The notes under the pieces are model-generated. The model did not search any database, was not told the origin of the DNA, and saw nothing but the letters and a program-made list of their open reading frames with translations. A stretch of 64,000 nt of DNA, from the NCBI GenBank assembly GCA_964423405.1, contig CAYREY010000007.1:1-64000 (forward strand), given 5' to 3'. The stretch is from Bog-950 sp964423405 (GTDB lineage Bacteria > Bacteroidota > Bacteroidia > Chitinophagales > LD1). Positions 16,009 through 26,395 of this stretch are shown piece after piece (position 1 is the first letter of the stretch; every line of letters starts with the position of its first letter). A program made the position numbers and the translations under genes.

Positions 16009-19000
16009 TTACCTAACCAAAGTTACACTTCCTTTATAAATTTTATCGGTGTAGTTATCTATATAGGTTATGTGGACAACATAAACATACACAGCCGGTG
16101 GGGCATTAGTGCTTTTATACACCCCATCCCATTTAAAGTTCATGTCGTTGCTCTCATACACCAGCTCGCCCCAACGGTTAAATACCTGTACCTCAAATTG
16201 TTTCCAGGCATCTTTATTACCAAACACCTCAAAAAAGTCGTTGGCCCCATCACCGTTAGGTGTAAACACGTTAGGTATAAATATTACGTACTTAGGTATC
16301 ACTGTAATGTTTACACGGTCGCTGGCCACACAACCCGAGTCGGAGGTAGCTGTAGCCACATAGTAAACACTATTAACCGGCGAGGCCTGTGAAGTAATAC
16401 AATCGCTGCAATCAAGCCCGTTAGATGGCTGCCAGATAATGCTGGAAATATTGCCCCCTGTAGGTACAGCAGTAACTGTTACGCTGTTACCCAGGTCTAT
16501 AGTAGTATCTGCCGGGTAGGCATCTATACTGAATACATTCTGGTTGATAACGGTGAAGGCTGTATCTACCACACATCCATTTGCATCGCTTACCGTAACC
16601 GAATATGCACCTGCACCCAGATTTACTATATCCTCGGCAACACTGCCGGTGTTCCAGCTATAGGTAGCCGGCGGGTGAGCGGTAACTGCTGTAAGATCAA
16701 TAAAGCCATTGCGTAGCGGGTCGCATAACACATCGTGTACATAAGCGCTTAAGGCAATACCCGGTAACTCAATAATTGTATTAGTTGCAGTTGCGGTACA
16801 ATTTTCAGTATCGGTAACAGTTAAGCGGTAAACGCCGGGTGCCAGGTTACCGTTTATAGCAGCATTCCCGCCGGTTGGCGACCATGTATAAGTATAACCC
16901 GGTGTGCCTCCGTTAACAGTTGCGGTAATGGTACCATCGTTAAAACCGGGGCAGGTAATATCAGTAGCAACTGTATTCACGGTTAACAAAGGTGGCTCAG
17001 TAACCTGTATATTCAGCAGGCTGTCGGCACACTGGTGGTCATCGTACACGGTTACACTATAAGTACCTGCAATAAGGTTACATTGCTGGGCTGTAGTGCC
17101 TCCCTGGCTCCAAAAATACTGGTAAGGGGCAACACTTCCGGTAGCTGTAACAGTTATACAACCATCGGCACCACCAAAGCAGCTTACATTATCGGTTACC
17201 TGTGTAAGCACCAGATCGGTAGGTTCACCTACAAATATCGAATCGATACCTACTGCAGCACAATTGTTTAGTTCAAGTACTGTTACCTGATAATAGCCAC
17301 TAACAAGGCCCGAAACATCCTGCGTGGTGGGCCCGTTACTCCATTGGTAGGTCCACGGCCCACCGGTACCGGTCACTATCAGGTCTATCGAACCATCACT
17401 ACCACCAAAGCAATTTACATCTACCACATTCGTATCAAGGAAAGTTGTTTGTGGTGGCATTGGTACATTAATGTGCAGGGTATCTATACACAGGTTGGCA
17501 TCAACAACACCTACAATACGGTTACCACCTGTTACGCCGGTAAATACCGGGCCAGGCTGCGGTGTACCAAAATCAAGCGAATAGAGGTACTGCGGCGTAC
17601 CACCGGCTGCGCTAACGGTAATACCGCCATCGTTTCCACCGTAGCAGCTGGTACCGGTTACCGAAATTTCGGTAAGCACCAATTGGGCTGGCTGGTTAAT
17701 TACCGCATTAACGGTAGCCGTGCAGGAATTAACATCGGTAACAGTAATAGTATAATTACCGGCTGCTAAACCTGTAAGAGTATATGGCGCGCTGTTAACC
17801 GATTGGCTGCCCAGTGTAGCTGTATAAGCCGGTTTGCCACCGGCAATGGTAATAGTTGCAGTACCATCGTTACCATTAAAACACTTCACATCGGTAGTGC
17901 CTGCTAGTGTAGCGGTTAATAAGGCCGGTTCGTAAATAGTAAACGGTATGGTTGCCAAACAGCCGTGGTCATCTTGTACCGTAGCTGTATAGGTACCCGG
18001 TGCCAGGTTAGTGAATGTACCACCCGACTGGAACGTAGTACCATCCAGCGAGTACCGGTAAGGTGCAGTACCTCCGGTAGCGCCAATATCTGCCCGTCCA
18101 TCTGTATCACCAAAACAGCTAACGCTATCGGTATTTAAAATCTGACCAGCCAGCGGTTGTGGCTCTACTACATTTACTACTATCGTATCTTTACAGGTGT
18201 ACACATCGCCGGCAATAATGGTATAAGCCCCACCAGTAAGGTTATTGGCTATGCTATCCAGTTCGGCAGGTAGCTGTTGCCAGATATAATAGTATGGGGC
18301 AGTACCACCGGTCACACTCACCGTAATAGCACCATCCGCATCGCCGTTACAGCTTACATCAATCACCTCAACCGTATCAAGCACTACCGGTGGTGGAGCC
18401 AATATAGGCACATTTACACTGGCAGTACAACCGTTAGCATCCATTACGGTAACCGTATAAGTACCGGCACCCAGGTTTACCGCATGGGCAGAATCCTGTT
18501 GGGCCGGGTCATTCCACATGTAATCAAACAAACCAACCCCACCTACTCCCTCTGCCCTGGCTTCGCCATTGTTAAGGGCCGCACAGGTAACATTTACAGT
18601 ATCAGATATAAGCGCCTGCACAGGCAATGGCTGTGTAATGCTAACAGTAGCCGATGCACTGCAACCGCTGGCATCGGTTATAGTTACACTATAGTTACCG
18701 GCACATACGTTCGAGTTGATAGCCGTTGTGGCTCCATTGCTCCAGCTATAATTAAAAGGGCCAGTGCCGCTTATAGCACGCACGCGGGTAGCACCATCGC
18801 AAAAACCGGCACAGGATGTATTGGATATGCTATCGATATAAGCCTGCACTGAACCACCCGAGCCAACAGCCACACCGCCCGATGATGAACAGTTAGATGA
18901 AAGATCGGTAACAGTTACGGCATAGGCCGCTGCCTGTAGGTTGGTAGCCGTAGCAGTTGTTTGCGTAGCAGGGTCATTCCAGCTATACGAATAGTTGCCG

Positions 19001-22000
19001 GAAGGTGTTGGCGTAACGGTAGCCGTACCCGAGCCGCCGCACACTGCGGGCGTACTGGCAAAAGCCAACGCCGGCGGGCTGGTAATAGATACAGTTACCA
19101 GTGTATCATCTTTACAATATTTGTACTGGCTGTAACCGGTTACCAGGTAACTGGTTGTTACAGCCGGCTTGGCTACTACTACCGGGCCGTAAATAGTATC
19201 AAGGCCTATACCGGGGCTCCAGGCATAAAAGTTAGTGTATGCACCACTGGCGGTAAGGGTAACCGAATCGCCGGGGCAGAAACTAAACAGCCCTGTAACA
19301 TTCACCACCGGGTTATCATCTACTATTACCCATATCGAATCGTAGGGGGTATAACCGCAGCACGTAGTACTTACGCGCAGTTTAACCTTAAACACACCCA
19401 CGTTATTAAACACCAGGTTATTCAGGTTTTGATACGTTGACCCTACGTAAGTGTTGGGAGTTACTGCCCCACCAAAATCCCATTCATAGATATCAGCCGC
19501 AGGAATAATAGCGGTAAAGCTGGCCGATGAACCACGACATAGAATAAATGTATCTACCCCATACGGATGGGCATTGGTAGCAATATCGGGTATATAACTG
19601 TTAGCATCTATGGCTACATTAAAAAAGCCTGTATAAACCTCGCTGTTGTAGGTAATATTTTTGCGCCCGTAAGTAGTGTATTGTGTAACCACACTGGTAC
19701 CGGTACCGGTTTGAGGGGTAGCCACAACATCAAAATCCCAGCTACCTGATGAGGCCGAAGAGAACGTAACGTTGCGGTAAGTACAACTCACATCATCTAC
19801 AGTAATTACCGGCTGTGCGCTCAGGTTAAAAGCAACATCGTTAGTCGAAGGAAATATACCGCCGTCTACATATACCAATCCCGCCGAACCGGCAGCACCA
19901 CTGCCACCACTACCACCTGCCCCACCGTTACCACCGGCGCTACCATTACCACCGCGCCCTACCTCGCTACCTGTATTGTAACCATTACCACCGGCACCAC
20001 CGGTACCACCTGTACCGCCGGCACCACCGGTGCCGCCTATACCGGCAACGCCTAAAAACATTTCATTATCATCAAACACTGCATTAGCTCCGTTATTAAA
20101 AAGATAAACAGCCACCGAAGCACCGCCACCGGTTCCACCGGTTCCGCCGGTTCCACCTTCACCACCACCGCCACCGCCACCGCCGCCATCGCCGGTACCA
20201 TCGGTACAAAAAGTACAACTCTGTCCACCACCACCGCCACCGCCACTGCCGCCACTGCCACCGGTACCATCGGTACCGTTACCGCCTGCTCCGCCGGGTA
20301 GGAAAAAGCCACCCACAAAGGAGCCAGCACTACCGGCAGCACCTGCTGTTCCCGGTGTTCCATTCACACGGGTACCGTTACCGCCCGGGTTACCATCACC
20401 CGAAAAAACTCCATCGCCACCAACAGTACCACCATTGGCACCTGCGGGGCCACCGGCTCCGTTTACACCACCAGCCTGGCCACCATCGCCACCGGTTCCG
20501 GCTTGTCCGCCAGATCCACCACCACCGCCACCACCACCGGCGCGCGGGTTACCCGATGTTGTACCACCTTGTCCATTACCGGCACTTGCACCGCCGTTAC
20601 CACCAGTTCCGGCTGTAGCGCCGGCACCATCGCCGCCATCGCCACCACGGGCATTGTAGTTGTCATTATCTACTGCACCGGCAAAGCCATTCTGGCCTGG
20701 CGAACCGCTAGCACCGGCAACGCCGGCACTACCTGTTAAGCCATCACCTGCACGGCCGGGCAACATACGGCAACGTACAAACTGGTAATCGCTGCAATTG
20801 GTCATGTGAAATATGTAGTTACTCATAGCTACATTACCGGGCGTAGTAGCCGGACAATCCTGCGTAGCAAACGTTATATCCTGAAAACGGAAATACGCCG
20901 ATGAGTTCATGTACACCGCAACAATACGTGGGGCAGTAGGCGCACCCTCCGGGTTTTGGTTGTTGCGGTAAATAGTGGTAGCACCGGGCGCACTGGTTTT
21001 AACCCATGTTACCGGATCGAAACCACCTTCTATGGTAGTGTAGCTGGTAATATTGGTTATCGGGTTAGATAAAGTATAAGTACCCGTACCCAGTTTAATA
21101 ATAGAGTTATTGCATTGTGCCAGGTTAATAGCCCCCTGCAAACTGGCAGGGCTGGCTTTAGTACCGTTACCTGTACCGTTAACAGTTGCATACAGCACTG
21201 CACAGCTTTGTGGCGGTGGAGGTGCGGCTGTGTTTATCACAGAGCATACTGTATCGCTCGGGCAGCCACTGGCATCGGTAATATTAACACAATAAGTAGT
21301 TGCGCTGGTTGGTGTTGCTACCGGATTGGCACAGTTGGTACAGCTCAGGTTAGCCGTAGGGTTCCAATGGTAGGTTGGTGTAGTTGAGTTGGTTTGTACC
21401 AACAGGTTTATAGACCCACCAGCACATACCGTGGCGGTAGTAGGATAAATACTGATGGAAGGTTTCTGTTTTCGGTTCACAACCACTGCATCGGTTTTCT
21501 GGCAACCACTGGCATAGTAAGCTGTTACTGTATAAATAGTGGTATTGTTGGGGCTTACAGTAATACTTGGAGTGGTCCATACGTTGGTACCATCGCTCCA
21601 CCGGTAATTGGTAGGTGTACCACCTATTACGGTAGCAGTAAGTGTAGCCGATTGGCCCGGGCACAGGTTTACATCGGGGCCGGCACTTACAGGTGGTTCT
21701 GTACTCGGTATTACATGTATGGTGTACGAGTAGGTGTTATTACCTGTAATAGGACAATGGTCATCCTGTACTGTTACAGTAAAAAAGTTCGTACCAACAT
21801 CGTTAGATGTAGGGGCCCAGCAGAAAGTTCCGGTTGGGTGCGGGCTGCCTGCTGTAGTAAACGCAGCACCGGGAATACCGTTGTTGGCAGTCATTGTTAC
21901 ATTATCTCCAACATCCGGGTCGTTAGAATTGATGGTAAAACAGGTATCGCTACAGGCTGGTATCGTTATTTCAAAGTTATTGGCCGAGCCGTTTATACCG

Positions 22001-22863
22001 GTAGCAGTAGGCAACTGGTTACTACAGTTAATAATGGTAAACTGCATATCGCGCACTATGCAACCTATCCGTACTCCATTTCTGTATTCATCTATACGTA
22101 TTGCAGCAACAGCCACCTGTATCGCATCGGGGGTATAGGTAATGTCGCCGTTAACAGGGTCCAGGTAATAGGGGTTACTGGTGTTAGTATTAAAAGGGCC
22201 GTTCTGATTGTAAGGAGAGCGGTAACCCACTACGGCCCCTCCATCGGTTAGCGAGGCTGTAGGGCTGAAAACAAGCGAGTCGCCGTCAATATCTATTACC
22301 CCGTGGTTGTAATTTACGGGCTGGTTTACACAGTAAAACGGTATAGGGTTATTGAGAAAAAACGGTGAGTTATTGCAGGGGGTTAATGTATTATCCAGAC
22401 AGATAGCAATATAAACGCTTTCATTGTCGGGGGCTGTAAGGTTGGTAATAGCAGCGTTACGGCAACATAGCGACCAGCTCAATTCCCAATCATTACCACA
22501 TCCGGGAGGCAAATTCAGCGTGCCGGTAAAGGTATATTTCTCTACTCCGTATTGGCCACTGCCTCCACAGGCTGTATTGGTTTGCTGCGGACAAACAGGG
22601 GTAATATCTTCTGGTGGGCCTACCTGTGTTACTGTAATTGAACCATTAACCCCACACTGTGCCGAAGTAAAATAAATAAGGTGCTGGCTCGACATTGACA
22701 CCCCGTTACAATCGCGGTAAACCTGTAGGGTAATGTTGTACTGACCCGGTGCTACACATTCATAGGTCATATCCACACCCATGGTGTGGCTGGCAGATAC
22801 ATTGTTGCTAATCGCCAGTAGCAAGGTAAATAGAAAAATTACCAGTGGTAAATGTCTTCTCAT
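16009..22863 (-). CDS. Giant SprB-repeat surface protein with CHU_C (gliding-motility) C-terminus
   Basis: 2284 residues. Signal peptide (LPLVIFLFTLLLAISNNVSA), then the SHTMGVDMTYECVAPGQY N-terminal module, Ig-like domains, a beta-helix-like part (about 565-705), an extremely Gly-rich block (about 705-995), a PKD-like segment, and from about 1260 to 2105 eleven SprB-type repeats of about 75 residues (each with a Cys-x-GxxDG start and a GxYxVTVxDxxxC end). Then an Ig-like domain and the CHU_C domain (IFIPNVFTPNGDGANDFFEV to the end) that directs T9SS export as a type B signal. SprB of Flavobacterium is the mobile gliding adhesin; adhesion is the likeliest role here, but motility itself is not shown. 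A lipoprotein gene follows. Confidence 0.93.
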   Translation of the reverse strand: MRRHLPLVIFLFTLLLAISNNVSASHTMGVDMTYECVAPGQYNITLQVYRDCNGVSMSSQHLIYFTSAQCGVNGSITVTQVGPPEDITPVCPQQTNTACGGSGQYGVEKYTFTGTLNLPPGCGNDWELSWSLCCRNAAITNLTAPDNESVYIAICLDNTLTPCNNSPFFLNNPIPFYCVNQPVNYNHGVIDIDGDSLVFSPTASLTDGGAVVGYRSPYNQNGPFNTNTSNPYYLDPVNGDITYTPDAIQVAVAAIRIDEYRNGVRIGCIVRDMQFTIINCSNQLPTATGINGSANNFEITIPACSDTCFTINSNDPDVGDNVTMTANNGIPGAAFTTAGSPHPTGTFCWAPTSNDVGTNFFTVTVQDDHCPITGNNTYSYTIHVIPSTEPPVSAGPDVNLCPGQSATLTATVIGGTPTNYRWSDGTNVWTTPSITVSPNNTTIYTVTAYYASGCQKTDAVVVNRKQKPSISIYPTTATVCAGGSINLLVQTNSTTPTYHWNPTANLSCTNCANPVATPTSATTYCVNITDASGCPSDTVCSVINTAAPPPPQSCAVLYATVNGTGNGTKASPASLQGAINLAQCNNSIIKLGTGTYTLSNPITNITSYTTIEGGFDPVTWVKTSAPGATTIYRNNQNPEGAPTAPRIVAVYMNSSAYFRFQDITFATQDCPATTPGNVAMSNYIFHMTNCSDYQFVRCRMLPGRAGDGLTGSAGVAGASGSPGQNGFAGAVDNDNYNARGGDGGDGAGATAGTGGNGGASAGNGQGGTTSGNPRAGGGGGGGGSGGQAGTGGDGGQAGGVNGAGGPAGANGGTVGGDGVFSGDGNPGGNGTRVNGTPGTAGAAGSAGSFVGGFFLPGGAGGNGTDGTGGSGGSGGGGGGGQSCTFCTDGTGDGGGGGGGGGEGGTGGTGGTGGGASVAVYLFNNGANAVFDDNEMFLGVAGIGGTGGAGGTGGTGGAGGNGYNTGSEVGRGGNGSAGGNGGAGGSGGSGAAGSAGLVYVDGGIFPSTNDVAFNLSAQPVITVDDVSCTYRNVTFSSASSGSWDFDVVATPQTGTGTSVVTQYTTYGRKNITYNSEVYTGFFNVAIDANSYIPDIATNAHPYGVDTFILCRGSSASFTAIIPAADIYEWDFGGAVTPNTYVGSTYQNLNNLVFNNVGVFKVKLRVSTTCCGYTPYDSIWVIVDDNPVVNVTGLFSFCPGDSVTLTASGAYTNFYAWSPGIGLDTIYGPVVVAKPAVTTSYLVTGYSQYKYCKDDTLVTVSITSPPALAFASTPAVCGGSGTATVTPTPSGNYSYSWNDPATQTTATATNLQAAAYAVTVTDLSSNCSSSGGVAVGSGGSVQAYIDSISNTSCAGFCDGATRVRAISGTGPFNYSWSNGATTAINSNVCAGNYSVTITDASGCSASATVSITQPLPVQALISDTVNVTCAALNNGEARAEGVGGVGLFDYMWNDPAQQDSAHAVNLGAGTYTVTVMDANGCTASVNVPILAPPPVVLDTVEVIDVSCNGDADGAITVSVTGGTAPYYYIWQQLPAELDSIANNLTGGAYTIIAGDVYTCKDTIVVNVVEPQPLAGQILNTDSVSCFGDTDGRADIGATGGTAPYRYSLDGTTFQSGGTFTNLAPGTYTATVQDDHGCLATIPFTIYEPALLTATLAGTTDVKCFNGNDGTATITIAGGKPAYTATLGSQSVNSAPYTLTGLAAGNYTITVTDVNSCTATVNAVINQPAQLVLTEISVTGTSCYGGNDGGITVSAAGGTPQYLYSLDFGTPQPGPVFTGVTGGNRIVGVVDANLCIDTLHINVPMPPQTTFLDTNVVDVNCFGGSDGSIDLIVTGTGGPWTYQWSNGPTTQDVSGLVSGYYQVTVLELNNCAAVGIDSIFVGEPTDLVLTQVTDNVSCFGGADGCITVTATGSVAPYQYFWSQGGTTAQQCNLIAGTYSVTVYDDHQCADSLLNIQVTEPPLLTVNTVATDITCPGFNDGTITATVNGGTPGYTYTWSPTGGNAAINGNLAPGVYRLTVTDTENCTATATNTIIELPGIALSAYVHDVLCDPLRNGFIDLTAVTAHPPATYSWNTGSVAEDIVNLGAGAYSVTVSDANGCVVDTAFTVINQNVFSIDAYPADTTIDLGNSVTVTAVPTGGNISSIIWQPSNGLDCSDCITSQASPVNSVYYVATATSDSGCVASDRVNITVIPKYVIFIPNVFTPNGDGANDFFEVFGNKDAWKQFEVQVFNRWGELVYESNDMNFKWDGVYKSTNAPPAVYVYVVHITYIDNYTDKIYKGSVTLVR
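19880..20750 (-). repeat. GGX-repeat (PGRS-like) segment inside giant protein
   Basis: About 290 codons in which Gly makes up most residues, as GGTGGTGG, GGNGG, GGAGG and runs of eight to ten Gly. At DNA level it is a quasi-tandem array of ACCACCGCC-type triplets, which opens long spurious frames on both strands. It is interrupted by two Cys (SCTFCTDG) and by non-Gly strands such as VAVYLFNNGANAVFDDNEMF, consistent with loops emerging from a beta-helix. Confidence 0.85.
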
Positions 22864-23123
22864 CGGCTTGTTCGTGTATCTGCTTGTGGGTTAAACAGGG
22901 CGGTGGTAAATATTGAAAATTGCGTTCACATTAACTAAATAAAATGCAACTAACATTTTTTTGTTAATCAGATTCTAATCTCTTGATGTAAAACAGGTTG
23001 CACAGGTTGCGTGCCATAGGTAACAAATGATAAAAATCAACCCGGCAGTAAAGGCTAATTCAGGGTGCAATCATTAATTTATCCAAAATGTATAACTTCA
23101 TGTTACACACCAAACTAAGCCTC

Positions 23124-24797
23124 ATGAAAAAGTTTACATACGTAGTAACCTTACTACTGCTTTCTGTACTGCTACATGCCCAGCAGATTATGCGCGGGCC
23201 CTACCTGCAAAGCCCCGGCCCTAACAGCATAATAATAAGATGGAGGACAGATTCGCTAACTGACAGCAGGGTAACCTATGGGCTTACACAGGGCGCGGCT
23301 ACCTGGCAGGCCGATAGCTTAACCCCTACCACCGAACATCGGGTACTGCTTAAAAATCTGCAGCCTGCCACTACCTATTATTACCAGGTAGGAAGCAGTA
23401 CACAGGTGCTACGGGGCCCCGACCCGCAAATGCACTTTACTACAGCCCCTGCACCCAACACCAACCAACCGGTAAGGGTGTGGGCCATAGGCGATTTCGG
23501 ACATGGTAACAAGGGCGAACACGACGTGCGCGAATCGTATATTAACTTTGCAGCCAACCGCCCTGCCGATTTTCAGTTATGGCTGGGCGACAATGCCTAC
23601 CAGGATGGTACCGATGAAGAGTTTCAGCAAAATGTGTTTGATACGGTTAACTGCTTTGGCAATGTTTTCCTGAACCTGCCATTTTTCTCTACATCAGGCA
23701 ACCATGATTACAATAGTATCTGCCCCTGGCAGCCATCTTTCTGTAATCAGGACCCTACAACCCATACCGGCCCTTACCTAAATATTATTGACCCACCTAC
23801 CGAAGGCGAACTGGGTGGAATTGCTTCGCATCGTAAACTGTTTTACTCCTTCGATTATGCTGATATACACTTTGTAGTACTAAACTCAGAACTAGGCTCA
23901 TTGAACGCATCGTACAACTGGCTGGGCCTGCTTAACACCAGCAGCAGTTTTACATCGCCCATGCTGGAATGGCTGAAGTCCGACCTGGCAGCTACCACCA
24001 AAAAGTGGAAAATAGCCATCTGGCACCAATGTCCCTATAGCGGTCAGGATAATTTTACCGATGATGGCATCCAACAGTTCTGCATTGCATCGCGTACCCA
24101 CTTCAATCCTATTATAGAACAATACGGTGTAGATATGGTACTTACCGGCCACGACCATAACTACCAGCGCAGTTACCTTATAAACGGGCATTATGGTTAC
24201 AAAAACACTTTTACACCTGCTATGATGATTAACGGAGGTAGTGGTAACGAAAGTTTTGATGGTGCTTATGTAAAGTACACCGATGGGCCCTATGCCGGCG
24301 TAGGCACCGTATATGTACTTTCGGGTAATGCCAGCGGGGGTAATGGTGTTTCATCATTCGACCACCCGGCCATATACTATGGCCATACCTGCGATACCTG
24401 CTATGGCTCATTTATTTTTGATGTAAACGGCGATCGCCTGGATGGCCAATACCTGACACACACCGGGCAGGTACTGGATAAGTTTACCATACTAAAGCAG
24501 AGTTTTACCGGCCTTAATGAAGAACAGGCAGCGTTCGATCATTTTTATGTGTACCCTAATCCGTTTCGTGAATGGACGGGCGTTGGCTATACGGTGCTTA
24601 ATAAATGCCCGGTAACTATTGATGTGCTGGATGTAACAGGCAAAATTGTTTATAGCTACAACGGCGGCACACGCGAACCCGGCAGCTATGTAAGTGTGCT
24701 CGATCTGGATAAGAATAACATACCCAACGGCAACTACCTTATCCGCCTAAATTGTGGCGGGGTTATAAAATACAGAAAAGTACTACGGATGGAGTAA
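23124..24797 (+). CDS. Purple-acid-phosphatase-like secreted metallophosphatase, T9SS cargo
   Basis: 557 residues from the ATG at 23124, which gives a standard signal peptide (KKFTYVVTLLLLSVLLHAQ); an upstream in-frame ATG at 23088 would add twelve residues. An N-terminal fibronectin-III-like domain (LQPATTYYYQVGS) precedes a calcineurin-like phosphoesterase domain with the five metal motifs GDFGHG, GDNAY, GNHDY, WHQCPY and GHDHNYQRS. The C-terminus (YVYPNPFREWTGVGY to YRKVLRME) is a T9SS type A sorting domain. It probably releases phosphate from organic phosphates outside the cell; the substrate is unknown. Convergent with the next gene at 7 bp. Confidence 0.9.
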   Translation: MKKFTYVVTLLLLSVLLHAQQIMRGPYLQSPGPNSIIIRWRTDSLTDSRVTYGLTQGAATWQADSLTPTTEHRVLLKNLQPATTYYYQVGSSTQVLRGPDPQMHFTTAPAPNTNQPVRVWAIGDFGHGNKGEHDVRESYINFAANRPADFQLWLGDNAYQDGTDEEFQQNVFDTVNCFGNVFLNLPFFSTSGNHDYNSICPWQPSFCNQDPTTHTGPYLNIIDPPTEGELGGIASHRKLFYSFDYADIHFVVLNSELGSLNASYNWLGLLNTSSSFTSPMLEWLKSDLAATTKKWKIAIWHQCPYSGQDNFTDDGIQQFCIASRTHFNPIIEQYGVDMVLTGHDHNYQRSYLINGHYGYKNTFTPAMMINGGSGNESFDGAYVKYTDGPYAGVGTVYVLSGNASGGNGVSSFDHPAIYYGHTCDTCYGSFIFDVNGDRLDGQYLTHTGQVLDKFTILKQSFTGLNEEQAAFDHFYVYPNPFREWTGVGYTVLNKCPVTIDVLDVTGKIVYSYNGGTREPGSYVSVLDLDKNNIPNGNYLIRLNCGGVIKYRKVLRME

Positions 24798-24804
24798 GTC
24801 CTTA

Positions 24805-26325
24805 TCAAGAAATTGTTACTTCTAATGGCACTTTAAAATAAGCCACCAGCTCTTCAATAGCACGCTGCGGGCCGCCGGTCTCTTTAGCACGCTGATAGTT
24901 AGCCTCTAGTTTGGTTACGTACTGTTTACTTTGCGATTCTAACCAACGAGACAGGTAGTAGTAGGTATGTATGCTTATATCGTTGCCGTCGTAAACTGGC
25001 TTATCTTTAATAACTTTCTGGTAGCGTTTAAACGTATCGGCACATTTATCGTACTTGCGGGTGGCAAAGTAACCAATCATCAATGCCAGAAACACACTAT
25101 CAGTGCTGCCCGAAAGGTTAAGTTGCTGATATGAAGTAAGCAGCGATTCCAACACCTCTACGCCTTTCTTAATTCCGGGACCACCCTGTACAACCAGTAG
25201 CGCACCATATAACATCTGAACGCTTACCATGTCGTTTTTATAATCGCTCTTCCATACGTCAAGGTCCAGTAACTCAGCGCATTTATCGCTCAGTTGTTTC
25301 ATGGTTTGCAGGTCACCGGGGGCTACCAGCGTATTAAAATCTGACCGGTGCACCTGATAATGGTAGCTGGCTACAAAGCGGGTAGTTTGCACGGCTATGG
25401 AAAATATCTGTGGCATGTTCAGATAGTTTTTCCAGAATTTAATGGAGCTATAATGCCTGGTAAGCTCTTTAAAGTGCTTTTTACCTTCAGTGCTCTCTAT
25501 ACGCGCCAGCGGCGAGTTAAGTAACAGAAAACCAAATATGCCTTTTATATCAAACAGAAAAGGGAACACCACATGGCTGTTGTTTACCAGTTCTTTCTCC
25601 AATTGCTTAATCAGGGCCAGGTCATCCTCACTATCGAACATGCCCGGGTTGAAATAGTAAATGGTGTACAGGTATGAGTAAAGGCTTAGGATACGTATAG
25701 CTACCGATTCGTGATTGTGGTAATACCGGTAAAACTCTTTCAGTTTGGCCAGTGTCTCCACATTCTTCGATTCGGCAGGTACATACAGGGTAGTGCGCAG
25801 TGAATGTATAATCCGGTTAAACGTCTGCTCATTAATCAACGTCTTCTCTAACTGGGTAGTCAGCTTAAAACCGGTAACCGAGTCGCGGGTCAAAAAGGCC
25901 TGCTGTATCAAAAACTTCAATACAAAAGATAGTGTTTGATAATCTTCTATTTCCTCAGCAATATCATGAAGGCAATCAGCTCTGAAATTAGCTCCTTTCA
26001 CATCACCATCGTTTACCATTCTTTCTATAATGGTAATGTTGTGGTGCAGGTAGTTTGGGTAATTCTGCCCTAATAGATACGATAGCTTAACAGTATAAGA
26101 GCTAAGCTGATTAAAATTTTGCTTCTGTTTTACGCTGTCGTATATCTTAGTGCAAAGCTCTTCATGGCTATCAAATTCGGGTAATTTGCTTCGTATGGCA
26201 CTTACCAGTTTAAGCGATAACGCAGCGTTGCCCGCCTCCAGATTGTTGGCAAACTCCTTATAATGAAAATCATCCAGCAGGTAAATAAACTTCTGGATAG
26301 TCAATAGTCCGCTCTTATCTGTCAT
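24805..26325 (-). CDS. Hypothetical all-helical repeat protein, 506 aa
   Basis: 506 residues from the ATG at 26325; the longer frame would need a TTG. Almost entirely helical by composition, with no signal peptide or membrane segment. The C-terminal half (SVFLALMIGYFATRKYDKC, then YKVIKD-like helices) resembles TPR/helical hairpin repeats. No catalytic motif is visible. Bacteroidota have many such cytoplasmic proteins of about 500 residues without known role. The family is not recognised; a scaffolding role is only a guess from the fold. Confidence 0.7.
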   Translation of the reverse strand: MTDKSGLLTIQKFIYLLDDFHYKEFANNLEAGNAALSLKLVSAIRSKLPEFDSHEELCTKIYDSVKQKQNFNQLSSYTVKLSYLLGQNYPNYLHHNITIIERMVNDGDVKGANFRADCLHDIAEEIEDYQTLSFVLKFLIQQAFLTRDSVTGFKLTTQLEKTLINEQTFNRIIHSLRTTLYVPAESKNVETLAKLKEFYRYYHNHESVAIRILSLYSYLYTIYYFNPGMFDSEDDLALIKQLEKELVNNSHVVFPFLFDIKGIFGFLLLNSPLARIESTEGKKHFKELTRHYSSIKFWKNYLNMPQIFSIAVQTTRFVASYHYQVHRSDFNTLVAPGDLQTMKQLSDKCAELLDLDVWKSDYKNDMVSVQMLYGALLVVQGGPGIKKGVEVLESLLTSYQQLNLSGSTDSVFLALMIGYFATRKYDKCADTFKRYQKVIKDKPVYDGNDISIHTYYYLSRWLESQSKQYVTKLEANYQRAKETGGPQRAIEELVAYFKVPLEVTIS

Positions 26326-26395
26326 ACCACCAGGGAGTGTTATCAATATTATTTTGCTTGGCTAAACAACACTAATTTTATTAAAATCAGAACTG

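Noticed and set aside
16600..19090. Regular repeats as a possible CRISPR array
   Set aside because: The repeats are about 225 bp long, in frame and encode diverged SprB-type domains, unlike short identical CRISPR repeats.
20052..20739. Several overlapping frames on both strands in the Gly-rich block
   Set aside because: They arise from GGN/NCC triplet repeats; translations are runs of His-Arg, Pro or Val-Ala, typical of shadows of a glycine-rich coding sequence.
21394..22251. 285-codon rightward frame opposite the giant surface gene
   Set aside because: Antisense to a well-supported 2284-residue reading frame with clear SprB and CHU_C domains; its translation has no recognisable motif.
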